Shown in pieces: positions 11,979 through 23,211 of a stretch of 64,000 bases of DNA; positions within the stretch are counted from its first letter, which is position 1, and each line of letters begins with the position of its first letter. A program made the position numbers and the translations under genes. The notes beneath the pieces are model-generated. The model was not told the origin of the DNA and ran no database searches. It worked only from the letters and a program-made list of their open reading frames with translations. The stretch covers positions 5,084,001 to 5,148,000 of the forward strand of contig NC_049561.1 of assembly GCF_013368755.1 (NCBI RefSeq). Direction: 5' to 3'. The DNA comes from Talaromyces rugulosus (lineage: Eukaryota > Ascomycota > Eurotiomycetes > Eurotiales > Trichocomaceae).

Positions 11979-12560
11979 ACCTTCCTTCGTTTTACTTTCT
12001 TCCACCGTCCCGATCGATGTAGATACTTTGTACGATGTACACTAATTATGACCCATGACTCCCCGGCCGGCCAGAGAGTCACGTCTTTCCTCGTTTTACT
12101 TTTACATTGCTTCTTTTTACCTGATATATCTTCTGAACGACCATTAATTCAAGGCGCACCGTTCACGTCCATCATTTGGAGACCAAAGCTTTCATTTTCA
12201 GTGTCTTTTTTTCTGAATTGTTGTGAGAGGATTTCTCGCTGCAGATATGACTAGAAATAGAAAACCGAACTTTCTTATTGGAATCATCTAGAAATTGAAG
12301 TCGCCCACTTTACAGGGTGCTGAACGATGTGTTTCATATTGTTTCATATTTCTTTAATGTCATAGAACGTAGAAAGTAAAGCCCGGGGTTTCTCAGACAA
12401 CTAACATTAACTAGCAAGATAAAATATATTGACATTAATATTCAAGAAGAAGAAAAAGATCGCACACTAGAAAAGTCTAGCAGTCTCGCCATGGAGGAAC
12501 CATACTTGTAACCACCTAACCAACTCGTGCCGTAACTTTGGCTCCATAACATACAACATA
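11979..12560. other. Convergent 3' intergenic region
   Basis: Lies between the ends of the Sed5 gene and the minus-strand membrane-protein gene. It should hold both 3' UTRs. A short direct duplication of TTTCATATTG-like units sits near 12330-12352. Nothing else is supportable. Confidence 0.45.
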
Positions 12561-13919
12561 CTAGTTGTAAGGGTAGCGAGTCGCATGGCGAGGATCAAAG
12601 GGAATATCCGTATAATCAGAACCGGAGTCAATCGTATCTCTGAAGCCGTAATAGCCATTATTTTTCATGCTCCTCACAGCCGGCCGCGCCGGAGGCACGT
12701 AACTGGCATTTCCCATTGCTCCATGCATACTCATATAACCACCAGTATGTCTCGGAAATTCTGTCATTTGAGAACGATGTAATAGACGTGACGGCTGGGA
12801 CGATAGTCCTGACCATTGGTTGGGGCCTCTTCCTCTCGAGACCCGCCCAGTTGGAGAGGGCCTGGTCATGGGGTATCCTTGGTTATACTGAGACCTGTTA
12901 TCGTTATTATCATCATTGCTGCGGCGGTTGCCTGCATCCTCAGCAGAATACTCTTCTATCACCGACATAGTAGATATTTCATTCGATGCTCGCTGGTTGA
13001 TATAGGCGGGAATAGGCGGCATAGGAGGATGAGACAGGGATGGCTGTTGAGATGCTGTCTCGTAAGGCCCCTTGGATATATCTTTTAGAGTATCATGGCC
13101 AGGATGTTGTTGTAGAGGAGCAGAGATTGGTATGCGGCTTTTGGGCACAGCATGACTGTTGCGACCGCCCGTGAGCAAGGATTTCATTCCGCGACTCTTG
13201 AAGCTAGTCACGCTAGCTTCGTCACTGTCCTTGAAATTCTTGAAGATAGGGAATGTTGATTTTATTCTCAAAGCTGAATGGCGATAATTGTTGGTGGGCT
13301 CGGAGACGCTACTTCTACTGCGATTTTGATTCCTGCTGCCAGCGGCCGGTGCATCTCGGCCACGCTGTCGCCGTCGCCACCAGAAGAAGGCCGCAGCGAT
13401 GAGAGCAATAACAACAGCGCCTGCTGCACTAGCACCGCCGATAATTGCACCCTTGTTGATTGTGCTACCGGAATTGGGGGTTGCGGTGGCCGACGGCGAG
13501 GAAACACGAGATGTTGGTGACTCAGTGGAAGACGGCGACAGTGTCAAAGATGGAACAATAGTACTTGTCACAGATATCCACGCTGAGAGACCAGACTCCG
13601 TTGTTGATAGAATGGGATCTATAGAAGTACTTTGAATAGCTGTCCCAGCCGTGGTAGAAGGTGGAGCAGGAGGAGGAGGAGGCCCAGTGTCAGATTTGTG
13701 AGACTGGGGACTGTCTTGAGTAGTAGTGTGCTCTGTCTTTGATGTACCCGTGGCCTCTGGCTGTGGTTTTGAGGCTGTGGGTGGCACTCCTCCAGGAGGA
13801 AGGGTTTTTGTAACCTCAATAAAGGTGCTAAGAGTAACTATTGCACCGAATGCAGTGAAAAACCGGCTGCTTAATATGGTTAGATGGAGCAGCCTGTTAT
13901 GCATCGTGGAGGGCAGCAT
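12561..13919 (-). CDS. Single-pass membrane protein with Ser/Thr/Pro-rich outer part
   Basis: 452 residues from the ATG at 13917-13919; a second in-frame ATG follows five codons later (MHNRLLHL). The N-terminal hydrophobic stretch could be a signal peptide or anchor. Next come about 110 residues very rich in Ser, Thr and Pro, suited to O-mannosylation. One clear transmembrane helix (GASAAGAVVIALIAAAFF, about residue 170) is followed by a stop-transfer run WWRRRQRGR. The long cytosolic tail is polar, with Pro-rich and Asn/Asp-rich segments. This layout resembles fungal wall-sensor or Skg6/Mid2-like single-pass proteins, but I see no WSC or cysteine-rich head, so the function is not assigned. 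An upstream exon supplying a better signal peptide is possible. Confidence 0.72.
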   Translation of the reverse strand: MLPSTMHNRLLHLTILSSRFFTAFGAIVTLSTFIEVTKTLPPGGVPPTASKPQPEATGTSKTEHTTTQDSPQSHKSDTGPPPPPAPPSTTAGTAIQSTSIDPILSTTESGLSAWISVTSTIVPSLTLSPSSTESPTSRVSSPSATATPNSGSTINKGAIIGGASAAGAVVIALIAAAFFWWRRRQRGRDAPAAGSRNQNRSRSSVSEPTNNYRHSALRIKSTFPIFKNFKDSDEASVTSFKSRGMKSLLTGGRNSHAVPKSRIPISAPLQQHPGHDTLKDISKGPYETASQQPSLSHPPMPPIPAYINQRASNEISTMSVIEEYSAEDAGNRRSNDDNNDNRSQYNQGYPMTRPSPTGRVSRGRGPNQWSGLSSQPSRLLHRSQMTEFPRHTGGYMSMHGAMGNASYVPPARPAVRSMKNNGYYGFRDTIDSGSDYTDIPFDPRHATRYPYN

Positions 13920-14345
13920 TGGAATCACCGAAAATCATGAGCCACCCTGAGGTTTGTTTCATGAGTTTATCTCCTTCACTTTTCAGAATTCATGGTGCAC
14001 AAAGATACTTAGCATAGACTTGGAGATGCATGCAAAGGATACAAGTGTAAAGAGATTGAGAGTCATGAAATCATGCAGGCGAGATGAATGTAGAGGCAGT
14101 GAGTCACTTTCAATGTGACTGTAAAGGATGAGGGTATATTGACTAAGACCAGTTCTATCAATATGTAGTATGACTCATAGTATATCAAGGAAAGACATGC
14201 TCATAGCACGGGACGGGTCATCTGAACTAACCATGATTTTCTTTCATTTGGACTGTTTTGGACACCGCTTGGAGTGATAATTTGTTACTGAGCACCTACA
14301 TGTCTCAGCACGTCTCAACATGTACTCTGAAATCATACACCTGAG
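13920..14345. other. Intergenic, promoter side of the membrane-protein gene
   Basis: About 425 bases with no coding frame I can support. It ends where dehydrogenase-like sequence becomes recognisable on the plus strand. Confidence 0.4.
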
Positions 14346-14876
14346 ACGTGACCTCGGAATTGCAGGTCCAGCGCACGATTTCGAACATGGCTTCTGACTT
14401 TGGCCAGATTGACGTACCCATGATGGCGGCAGGGATCGTTGATAATGCGCCCGCAGAGGATTATTCGTACGAGCGGTGGCGGAAGATGCTCGATATCAAA
14501 CTTGTTGGCACATGTATGTGTGCGCGGGGAATCGGAAAGCATATGATCAAGAAGAATTAATTGAAGTATCGTCCTGATAGGCAGTATTTATGGCAGTATT
14601 TGCGTGAAACCGCAGAAGCAGGGTGCTTACAACGCAGTATGTCTTCGTCTCAGTCCCGAAAGCTGTGGCATTGGGCATGTCGAGCAAAAATTCCACAGTA
14701 AAGGGGCTGTTATAAGGTTGGCCAAGTCGCTGGCTACGGAGTATGGCACCGATTCCTTTCTATGCCTCTTCGACACGGACTGTATACTGACATAACTGCA
14801 TTAGATGGGCTTCCATTCCATTCGCGTCAACAGTATTTTGCCAGGATACATTCGTACCGACCTTATTGTCGACTAA
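14346..14876 (+). pseudogene. Decayed short-chain dehydrogenase (polyol/sugar-alcohol dehydrogenase-like), 5' truncated
   Basis: The plus strand carries successive pieces of a classical SDR in family order but in changing frames. First comes DFGQIDVPMMAAGIVDNAPA and YSYERWRKMLDIKLVGT, ending in a stop after HMIKKN. Another frame gives GSIVLIGSIYGSICVKPQ and KQGAYNA. After an intron-like gap come SKGAVIRLAKSLATE and, past a second intron-like gap ending near 14804, HSIRVNSILPGYIRTDLI with an early stop. The N-terminal Rossmann glycine motif is absent, and the catalytic Tyr-x-x-x-Lys (YNASK) is split. The best match by eye is the D-arabinitol/sorbitol dehydrogenase branch. Upstream loss plus frame breaks make a functional product unlikely. 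Confidence 0.75.
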
Positions 14877-15161
14877 CTTGATAAAGAAGGCAAAGAGCTG
14901 GTTGATTCGTGGGTCGGAGGGTCGAAGGGACATCAATGAGCAGAGTAGCCCATCCGTCTGAGCTTCAAGGAACTGTTGTATCGATGACCAGCTTGTCGAC
15001 GGAGGACATACTGCTTATTAGATCCAAAAAGAACTACGAGTGGGCTGGTTAGAATAAGTGATAAGAGATGATCTATTTGCTTCTATGAGTAGAGACACTG
15101 CCGTGCAGTATTAAATGCTATATGTACAAATATTTTTCATGGCCAAAGCGTTGTCATCGAA

Positions 15162-17220
15162 TTAGCCCTCGAACAAGTTCTGGTTCTGATCCAACTCCAC
15201 GCCCATATCCTTGGCTACCACTCTCATCTGTTTCTCAATATCGTCTTCCATGCCTCCACCCAATCCAAACCACTGCCGGATCTTGCTGAAGTAAAAGATA
15301 AAATCTGACGAGATTAGGACTAATCGGAATACAACGTGACGGCCGTAGTTGCGGATTCGCTGAGATACCGGCATATCAGGTGCTTCGGCCAGGGCGCGGG
15401 ACGCCCACATTCCAGTGATTTTGACTCTGTTGACAGGTGAGCCGAGGAACTGGTTATTCCCCTGTACGATGCGCAGGTTGCGGCCGATGAAAATAAGTTC
15501 ACGCGGCCACTTGGTCTCGTCGCCCAGGATCTCGCGCATAGCTTTGCGGACGGCTTGCTGCATCTCGTAGTGACGGGCTTGTCGCTCTTCGCGCGTGAGC
15601 TTCTGGATACCCTTTTGGGTTGACATATCTCCGCCTCGATAAGGGCGCATCAGTGTGGCAGATGCAAAAATGTCCGGGTTGGCGACGCCCCAGTGGGAGA
15701 CAACTTCCTTTAGGGTCTTGTTGTCTAATGTCAAGAGAGCCTTCCAGAAAGTAGCATACTGGTGTCGGAATGCCGGATCCATCTGAATGTAAAGGCCATG
15801 GTCAATGAGGACAATCTCCGGTTTGCCATTCGGCTGTCGTCGAACGAAAATGTTTCCGGGGTGAGGATCACAATGAACCCATCCCCACAGGAACATCTGA
15901 GCGGAAAAGAGGTCCACCATTGTAGTCATAACATCTTTCAACGATAGACCGAGTCCACCACGTTCTTTCCATCCCTTCCAGTAAGTCCGGTCGGGCTTGA
16001 TAGACATCGTTGCGACACTTCTCCGGGCCATTTCTTCTCGGCTGAAGGATTTTCGGTCAGGAGGATCCAGCGGGGTGCCATGGGACCCAGGGCTCCCCTC
16101 GTGCCAACCGCCTCGCCATGACCGAGTGATGGCGTTTTTGTCCCATAGGCGAACACCTTCAATCCATTCCGCCGTCATCACGCGCTTGGAGCTAAGTTCG
16201 TGGTATACTTTTGGAATATATACTCGGTCACGGAGTCGTGGCTCATTTGATACAAACTCTGCCATCTTCTCACCGTTTATCGCTTCGTTTTCAAAATCCG
16301 TCTCTAGGAACAGGCGCTCGCTCACAAACGGCACCAAATTGTAGAAGGGAATATCGAACCACCGGCTATAAATCCAGGAGACGACCCTAACATTTTGTCA
16401 GAACAGAAGATAATCACTTGGGCTACGTCGTGTATACTTACTTGAATGCCCACAGATCCCATTCGACCTGTGCCGCAATCTCCCTCTTCTGGATCTTGAT
16501 CGCCACCTCTCGGCCATCAGCTAATCGTGCCCAATGTACTTGTGCCACACTGGCACTGGCTCTAGCCTTTCGCTCCATGACACCCTTGGTAGGATCTCCG
16601 GTAAAAGAGACGCCAAAGACATCCTCAACGGACTTGCCAAAGTCCTCTTTTATCACCTTTTCGACATCCTTCCAATCGTTCTGTGGCGCATCGTCAAACA
16701 TGCGAGAAAACATCTTCTGAAACTCGGGTGGCAAGATGGCAGATTGCATAGCAATCGCCTGACCGATCTTGAGGTACAAGCCACCATTATGGCGCAAAAG
16801 ATTCGACAAGCGTTCTGCGTTCCGCTGATGAACGTCAGCAATCGACGAGGCCATAGGCGGATCCGGGCGGAAGTTGATTTTGTAATCCAGCGCAACCAAC
16901 AGTCCGAGACTAAACGTGCGAGTTGTGCGAATCAGCGCCGAGGCGTAGAATTGCTTATCGACCAGGTAGATAGCCCCGGTTGTGAGCGAGACGTAGAACA
17001 GCCGACGCAGCCATTTCCGGGTTCGCGTATAGGTCTTTGCGGGGGTTGCTTTGCCGAGGGAACTCGGAGATGGAGGCACGAAGGCGCCGAACTCGTTTGG
17101 ATGGACGAATCTGCGAAAAGCGAGCTGTGTTGTGGTCGTAGCGGGCTTGCGACAAGGCACGCGAGAGGTTGACATTCGCCATAGGGATCGGGCGGCGGCC
17201 GGGGACGTGAGAGGCGTCAT
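15162..17220 (-). CDS. ADCK1-like UbiB/ABC1 family atypical kinase, mitochondrial
   Basis: Two exons (16442-17220 and 15162-16386) give 667 residues. I start at the ATG at 17218-17220, which opens a basic, Ser/Thr/Arg-rich presequence (RSLWRMSTSRVPCRKP) fitting mitochondrial import. A membrane segment follows (about residues 72-90). UbiB hallmarks are all present: KxGQ (GGLYLKIGQAIAMQ, near 150), the Ala-rich loop RASASVAQVHWA, VAIKIQK with the ATP-site Lys, HCDPHPGNIFVRR as catalytic loop, and LIDHGLY in place of DFG, a form I associate with ADCK1. Yeast relatives are Mcp2/Cqd2 and Cqd1, which affect coenzyme Q and lipid distribution in mitochondria. The assignment to the ADCK1/Mcp2 branch rests on the DHG and KIGQ motifs by eye. 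Confidence 0.9.
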
Positions 17221-17555
17221 GGCGGATGTAGGCTTCAAGGAGAAGAAAGATATCAAGAACAGCGAGCTGGCCTGGTGGCCTGGATATATAACTGGACTCG
17301 CGGCGAGGCCATGTAGCAGAGACGACGATGGGGTGGAAAAAGAAGAAATGCGACGTTCTGCCTATTCCGTCATTGTGGAGCCCGCGGAAGGTCCGCGGCA
17401 TGCCGCCAATCACAGGGACCGATGACCTGCAGCATGTTTACACTTTAACTACACTGCACAGTATCGATAGAGAGATTTCACTCTGGAAATTTACATTGAT
17501 ATTCATGTCAGACACCAATTCAGAACACCTGGGATATTGCCAATATATGCACAGA

Positions 17556-19252
17556 TCACGCCTCCGCGGGCCACAGCTTGACATTTACCCCCATTCCAGG
17601 CGTCCCGACAATCTCGGCCTTGTGGAATTGGTCCTCCCATTGACCGACATACTCAACCCGGTCATAGCGCTGCATGATCCTCACAATAGTGTACCCAATC
17701 TCAGCGAGCGCAAAGTTCTGTCCAATGCAGATACGTGGTCCGCCGTTAAAGGGGATGTATTGCCACGCCTTGGGCTGCCACGACTCCCACCTCTCAGGTG
17801 AGTATATTGCCGGGTCTGCAAACTTCTCAGACGCAGGCGGGTACAAATCTGCACGGCGCTGCATGGTAAGCGTCGAATAGATGACACCATCACCCTTGAG
17901 AATTGGGAGAGGCAAGTCGCCGTTGGGCCCGCCACCAGAGGGTAGCGTTGTATCGGAAAGGGCAAAACGGATGTTGAATGGCACGGCGGGATAAAGGCGC
18001 AAAGTCTCGTTGATTGCATGTTTGAGGTAGGTCATGTTCTTGAGGTCATCGTAGGTAGGCGCCCGAGTTGGGCCAACGGTTGCCAGAATTTCTTCTCGCA
18101 GCTTCTTCACGATTTCGGATAGCGTGAAATTTCATACATGAACCATGACAAGGTGGCTGCAGTAGTATCTCGGCCCGCCAGGAGGACTGCAACTACTTGA
18201 TCACGGATTACCTTGGGGTCGCGAGTAAAGTTGGCCAAAGAGTGCAGGAACGTGAATGCCTTTTCAGAGCGAGACCGCTTTTCAAGCTCTTCGGGCGAGA
18301 GATTCAACGCCTCTTGAACAAATGGAACGACAAAGTTGTTGATAGTCTTGATCCCGCGATGATATTCACCTTTGGGGATCAAATGGTGGATTGGTCTAGT
18401 AGGTTATCAGAGTTAGCCTCGGTCTGTATTGAGTTTCTCCTAGGGTAGTCTTACTGTAAAACAGTCAGGGTCATCTGTGTGCGTTGCACATCCGTGAACG
18501 CCTTGACAAACTCCGCCTTTGGATTTTCGAGAGACTGGATGCCGTGCCCAAGTAGGAATTCAGTAGTCACATCCAAAGTCATACGATAGAATAGATCCAT
18601 GATATCGAATGTCTGTCCCGGCTGAGCAAATAAACCCATCATCACCTGTGTTCGGCGCTCAAAGATATCCAGGTCCGAGATGCGATCTTTAATAAACATG
18701 GGCCGGATTAATTGCCGGCTATTACTCCACGATTTGCCGTCAGTGGTGAAGATGCTATCTCCAAGAAATGGGCTCCATAGATCGTGAAAGACCTTGCCCT
18801 TGCCAAAGTCGGCGAAATTGCCGGTCAGCACAGCCTTGATATGGTCGGGCTCCTGCGTCAGAAGATAGCGAGGTCCACCGGTGAAGTTGCACTCGATGCA
18901 ATTGGGACACGTAGGGCTGCCATACTGTTTAAACAGGCCAATGAAGAATTGGACAAGTCGGTTGTTTCTGTGGGCATCGCCAGCGGACAGAAGAAACTTC
19001 AGATCTAAGCAATCAGTCTCCGTCAGCTTTCTGCCCACTACCCAATGGGACCATGGGCATTGCCATACCTTTAATGGGCAGGATAGGGCCTGATGGTAGT
19101 GTCGGAGCGTGGAACCCGCCATGTCGTCTACTCACGCGGAAATTGTACCATACCAGCCTGACATTTAACACAGCGGCAACTGCGACGACCAGCGCCAGCA
19201 CAATGTAGATGGGAAGCAAGAGATAGTCGCTGAGACTCAAATCGTGCAACAT
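17556..19252 (-). pseudogene. CYP52-type cytochrome P450 with a one-base frameshift
   Basis: Exons 19069-19252, 18455-19004 and 17556-18395 encode a fungal class II P450. It has an N-terminal membrane anchor (LLLPIYIVLALVVAVAAV), a PNCIECNFTG segment typical of CYP52/CYP539, I-helix AGRDTTAATLSW, ExxR in NETLRLYP, PERW, and the heme loop PFNGGPRICIGQN with its Cys ligand. CYP52 enzymes hydroxylate n-alkanes and fatty acids at the omega end in the ER. Just after SWFMYEISRYP the frame breaks at 18111-18120: frame one reaches a TGA, while the next frame resumes with EIVKKLREEIL. The exons sum to 1574 bases, one short of a multiple of three; with the missing base the length would be 524 residues, normal for the family. 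The rest looks fully conserved, so this is a recent lesion or a sequence error. Confidence 0.85.
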
Positions 19253-19671
19253 TGTTGCGACGGTGAATGTTCAAAATGTTGAAAAGGTGCAGCAAGACAA
19301 TACTAGACTCCTGCCTCAGGTTGTGAGAAGAGAAAGAGAGAGGGGCAGGGGTAGCAGATAAGCAGCTCTAGACCCCTGTTGCTTTTGCAGTGGAGGCCTA
19401 GACCCGAATAGAGCGCGCTCTTATTTGCTCGCTAGGAGTCACTTACACCTCGATCTAATAGCGGGCCCAATAGCACGGAGCGATCAGCGGAGAAAAAGCA
19501 GGGACAGCGCTGCTCCACTGCCTGCACCCCGCAATTTGCTTTTTCTTGGGGGACGGGGCAAGTGGGCCAGGCAGGCCTATGGGATGCGAGAGAAGAGCTT
19601 AGACTCCCACCTCCATAGTGCCAATTAGGAAGTACACAGTGCCAATCGGGTTTTATACGATAAGCTTATAA
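19253..19671. other. Intergenic, upstream of the CYP52-type gene
   Basis: About 420 bases between two minus-strand genes. It includes the promoter of the P450 gene. No further feature is supportable. Confidence 0.4.
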
Positions 19672-21042
19672 TTAGAGAGACTTGGGCTTGTTCTTCTTGA
19701 CTCCATTCTGGACGCCGTTCTTGTTGCGCATCTTGTGTCTATAAAAGTCCCTTGCCGTCAGTACCAGGAATCTGCCATTCAAAAAGCATACCTCGTGCCC
19801 ACGGTACACGGAACAAGACTGCCGGGCATCGCTTTTTCAATGCTAAACTTGGCGCGCCAGCCAGTGCAGTGTCCCGGCATCAGGATGGCAGGATCCAGTC
19901 GTTTCAAGTCCGACACTGTGTCTTCGACCGTCTTGTGGTCGCTGAGGGACAAGTGGTATCCTCCTACAATGGCATGCATTGGCACTTTGCCGCCGAGCAG
20001 ATTACTTGCATGGCGAGATGCGTTGACAACTCCGGCGTGGCTGCAGCCCGTAAACATCACTAATCCTTTTCCTGGATGGAATATGAGAATCGCTAGAATG
20101 CAAGGGTTGCTAAGGAAGATACCAACCTTTCAGGTTGCACATCAAGAACCGTTCGTCGGCAACCTTTTCGTCCGAAAACCACTCCCCCTCAGACTTGTCA
20201 AACCGCATTCCAAACTTCAAGCCTGTTTCATAGCTGGTCTGCCGCGGAATCTCGCCGGAGATGAGGAACATGTCATCAAGCACGGTGTGTGTTTCGTGAT
20301 TTTGACTGGCTTGGGCGCCATTGTCTTGAATTTCGTCAATGGTTGGATCGGCTTCGAGTGAAATTAGTTTCTCGCCAAACTGGAAGCCGCGATAGTCGGG
20401 CCTCGAGGGATGCACATCGACTATCACTTTGTCGCCGGTATGGCCGCAGTCTTGCTTGGCTTTATTGATCATACGGATCGCTTCGAGCATGCCTCCTATA
20501 CTCATCGCAGACACACATCAGAAAAGACTATACAAGGAAAAGCGTTTTCTTCCGCTCAGGCTTTTCCCCTTCTTTCAAGACGCGCCTCTTACCGGAATGG
20601 TCGCGGTGCCAATGTGACAATTGAATGAGCTCTATCTGGGATATATCGGTCTTGAGACGATTGACATTTCTCCGCCACGCTTCTTCTTCGGGGCCAACGT
20701 CAAACAGCACCGTATGTTTGACATCGCCCCTGGTGGCGGTCTACGAACTCATGTCAACATGCGGTGAGATGGTACAGTGTATCAGAGGAGTCCAACACGT
20801 ACAGCCATAATAGACAAGCCATGTGCTGAGCAGCATATATCCTCCATGCGCAACTCTTTGATTGCTCCTCCGCGCTCATCGGGTTGCAGACTCGGCGAGG
20901 TCATCAGTGCAATATGGCCCATTGACCCGCCCGTGACTTGGACTGTATCAGGTTGTACCGGGGACATGGGATCAAGTTCATTATCGATGATGACTTGTAT
21001 TTCGAGAGAATCTATCTCGACAAGATTGGGATAGTCCTCCAT
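19672..21042 (-). CDS. Metallo-beta-lactamase-fold hydrolase
   Basis: Five exons (20803-21042, 20593-20740, 20127-20495, 19792-20071, 19672-19738) total 1104 bases and 367 residues. The start is the ATG at 21040-21042; the frame is open upstream without an ATG. The core metal motif SHWHRDHSGG (HxHxDH) is assembled across intron 2. Later metal ligands are expected in MFTGCSHAGVVN and in MPGHCTGW. This arrangement, with a large insert between the first motif and FTGCSH, matches the group of MBL proteins annotated as aminobenzene-ribofuranosyl-phosphate (RFA-P) synthase-like, whose fungal members have no proven substrate. The C-terminus is a short Lys/Asn-rich tail. It shares a 535-base divergent spacer with the FAD monooxygenase, suggesting joint regulation. 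Confidence 0.87.
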
Positions 21043-21577
21043 ATTGCCCGCTGAGACTGGCCTTCCATACACACAATGCGTGATGTCAGAGTGAATATAC
21101 CGACTCCCGCGAGATGAGTATTTCACTACTTATTAGTGGATCAATAAGTCGCCAACTCAGCGATTTAGCTTATCTAGTCTTTCAGTCAGAGACCGGTTAC
21201 CAGCTAGTATTATCACTGATCGAGGGCTTAGGTTGAGGGGCTTAACGCCGAGCCACCGGGAGATGACGTCCCACATGTTAAGTGATCCTCCGGCACTAGC
21301 CTATTCTGGGAAACATTGCGACAGTCTGTTGGTTCCCGTAGAAAAACGAGACATTATTAACCTATAATTTGTTCAACTAATTATCGGTAGCTTCTTTTTA
21401 AATTATTACCTAAATAGAGGTTTACCAACATTAGGCACCCAAGTTCGTTCGAACATACAAGCGTTACTACTACTTAAGTTTTGACCTACGCCCTTTTTTT
21501 TGCTTTTTTTTTTCTACAAGTCGCTACACAAAAATATTCACATTCCTAATCTTCTTATACGCACTTCCGTTTGAATC
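21043..21577. other. Shared divergent promoter region
   Basis: This spacer lies between the divergent MBL-fold hydrolase (minus) and FAD monooxygenase (plus). The right half is AT-rich with a T-run near 21489-21512. Co-regulation is inferred from geometry only. No specific operator was identified. Confidence 0.45.
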
Positions 21578-22954
21578 ATGGCTTTAAAAATCGCCATTGT
21601 CGGCGCCGGGCCTGCAGGGTGCATACTGGCCCGGTTGCTTCTCTACCAGATCCAACCCGAGCAGCTCCGCAAAGACAAGACCGTGGAGAAAAGCGCTCGC
21701 TCTATAGACATCACTATTTTCGAATCCGAGCACTCCGTTGACTTCCGGTCGCAGGGTGGCTCGCTTGACCTCCATGACCACACTGGGATCTTGGCCCTCC
21801 GGAAAGCCGGCCTAAATGAAGAATTCCTAGCTCATGCGCGATATGACGGCGAAGCCATGTCGTGGACAGACAAAAGCCTTCGAGCGTATCTTAAGCTGTC
21901 CGGTAATACCGGAAGGCCCGAGATTGATCGCTCGGATTTGAGGAAGATACTCACAGAGTCTCTTCCGGAGGACATTGTGCAGTGGAACAAGAAGTTGGTG
22001 GGCGTGAGAAAGAAGCCAGCATCGGGCAATGAAAATATCCATGGTGCAGATCAATGGGAATTGGAGTTTATGGACGGCACGACTGCATCTGGATACGACT
22101 TGATTGTTGGTGCTGACGGGGCCTGGAGCAAGGTCCGCTCTTCTGTTTTATCGGACGAAAAGCCGTTCCACTCTGGAGTCGGAGGCTATTGTTTAGTCAT
22201 TCCAAATGTCAAGGAAACAGCGCCAGACATGTATCAGCTTGTCAACAGAGGCACCTACTTCACTTTTGACGGAGGTGACAAGCCTCACTCGGGCCGGGCG
22301 TTGATAGGTCAGCAACTTTCGAATGGAAATATGACCGTGTCTTTATGGATGGCATGTCCGGAAAATTGGCAGGAGACGGTAGAGTATGACATCAACGATG
22401 GGGCCGCTATTAAGCAATTTATGATTGAAAAGAAGTATAAAGACTGGCACCCGCGATTACTCGAGGCGGTTCGCCATGCAGATGAAAACAATGTAGTTGC
22501 GCGATCGCTTTATATGCTACCTGTTGGCTTTACATGGCCACACCAGCAGGGCATTACCTTACTCGGAGACGCCGCTCACCTGATGACACCGTTCGCTGGG
22601 GAGGGAGTGAATCTCGCTTTTGAAGATGCTATACACTTGTGTGATGCCATCAAAGAGACACTCGCAGAGAAAAATGGTTCATCAGTGGAAAAAACGCTAG
22701 ACAACAATGTGATCGCCTTCGAGAAAAACATGAATCAACGCGCCACTATCACCCAGAGTCATACGTTTGAACAGATGGTAGATTGGTATTTCACGCCAGG
22801 GAGTCCCGGAAATAACATCGAGAGGGTTATTTTGCGGAATCTGAAATTTAAGAGCCAGGGATCGAGCTTGTTATTGTATAATCTGACGTATCCTTTTACT
22901 GCGGCCATGATTTATACTGGATATTTCATCTACAAACGATTCCTGTTGTGGTAG
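21578..22954 (+). CDS. TetX-like FAD-dependent aromatic monooxygenase with C-terminal hydrophobic tail
   Basis: Intronless, 458 residues. The N-terminal Rossmann motif is AIVGAGPAGCILARLL, with the strand-2 acidic end in ITIFESE. The substrate and FAD region includes RSDLRKILTESLP. The second FAD motif is ITLLGDAAHLMTPFAGEG (about residues 323-340), followed by NLAFEDA. These mark group A flavin monooxygenases of the TetX/kynurenine 3-monooxygenase-like type, which use NAD(P)H and oxygen to hydroxylate aromatic rings or inactivate aromatic compounds. Unlike soluble TetX, the last 30 residues (LLLYNLTYPFTAAMIYTGYF then IYKRF) are strongly hydrophobic and could anchor the protein in a membrane. 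It is divergent from the MBL hydrolase gene. Confidence 0.9.
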   Translation: MALKIAIVGAGPAGCILARLLLYQIQPEQLRKDKTVEKSARSIDITIFESEHSVDFRSQGGSLDLHDHTGILALRKAGLNEEFLAHARYDGEAMSWTDKSLRAYLKLSGNTGRPEIDRSDLRKILTESLPEDIVQWNKKLVGVRKKPASGNENIHGADQWELEFMDGTTASGYDLIVGADGAWSKVRSSVLSDEKPFHSGVGGYCLVIPNVKETAPDMYQLVNRGTYFTFDGGDKPHSGRALIGQQLSNGNMTVSLWMACPENWQETVEYDINDGAAIKQFMIEKKYKDWHPRLLEAVRHADENNVVARSLYMLPVGFTWPHQQGITLLGDAAHLMTPFAGEGVNLAFEDAIHLCDAIKETLAEKNGSSVEKTLDNNVIAFEKNMNQRATITQSHTFEQMVDWYFTPGSPGNNIERVILRNLKFKSQGSSLLLYNLTYPFTAAMIYTGYFIYKRFLLW

Positions 22955-23211
22955 ATCCATCCTTAACATTTTTTGGGTGTGGAATATGGCATTTTAATCT
23001 CCTATCATATACATTTGGCAGCTACTGCCCATTTCAGCTCAATTTCATACATTACGTCTTTACTTCTGTGTTATAGGCCACATAATGACACTCAATCAAT
23101 GATCCTAGTTACCCTGTATTTTGAAGCATTATAGCTAGCGCTACGTAACCAGACATTCACCCTAAAGTCTTCACAAAACTAGCGTCGAACGAATTTTCAT
23201 CTGTTGCCACG

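Noticed and set aside
16534..17172. 212-codon frame antisense to the UbiB kinase gene
   Set aside because: The opposite strand carries the full set of UbiB motifs.
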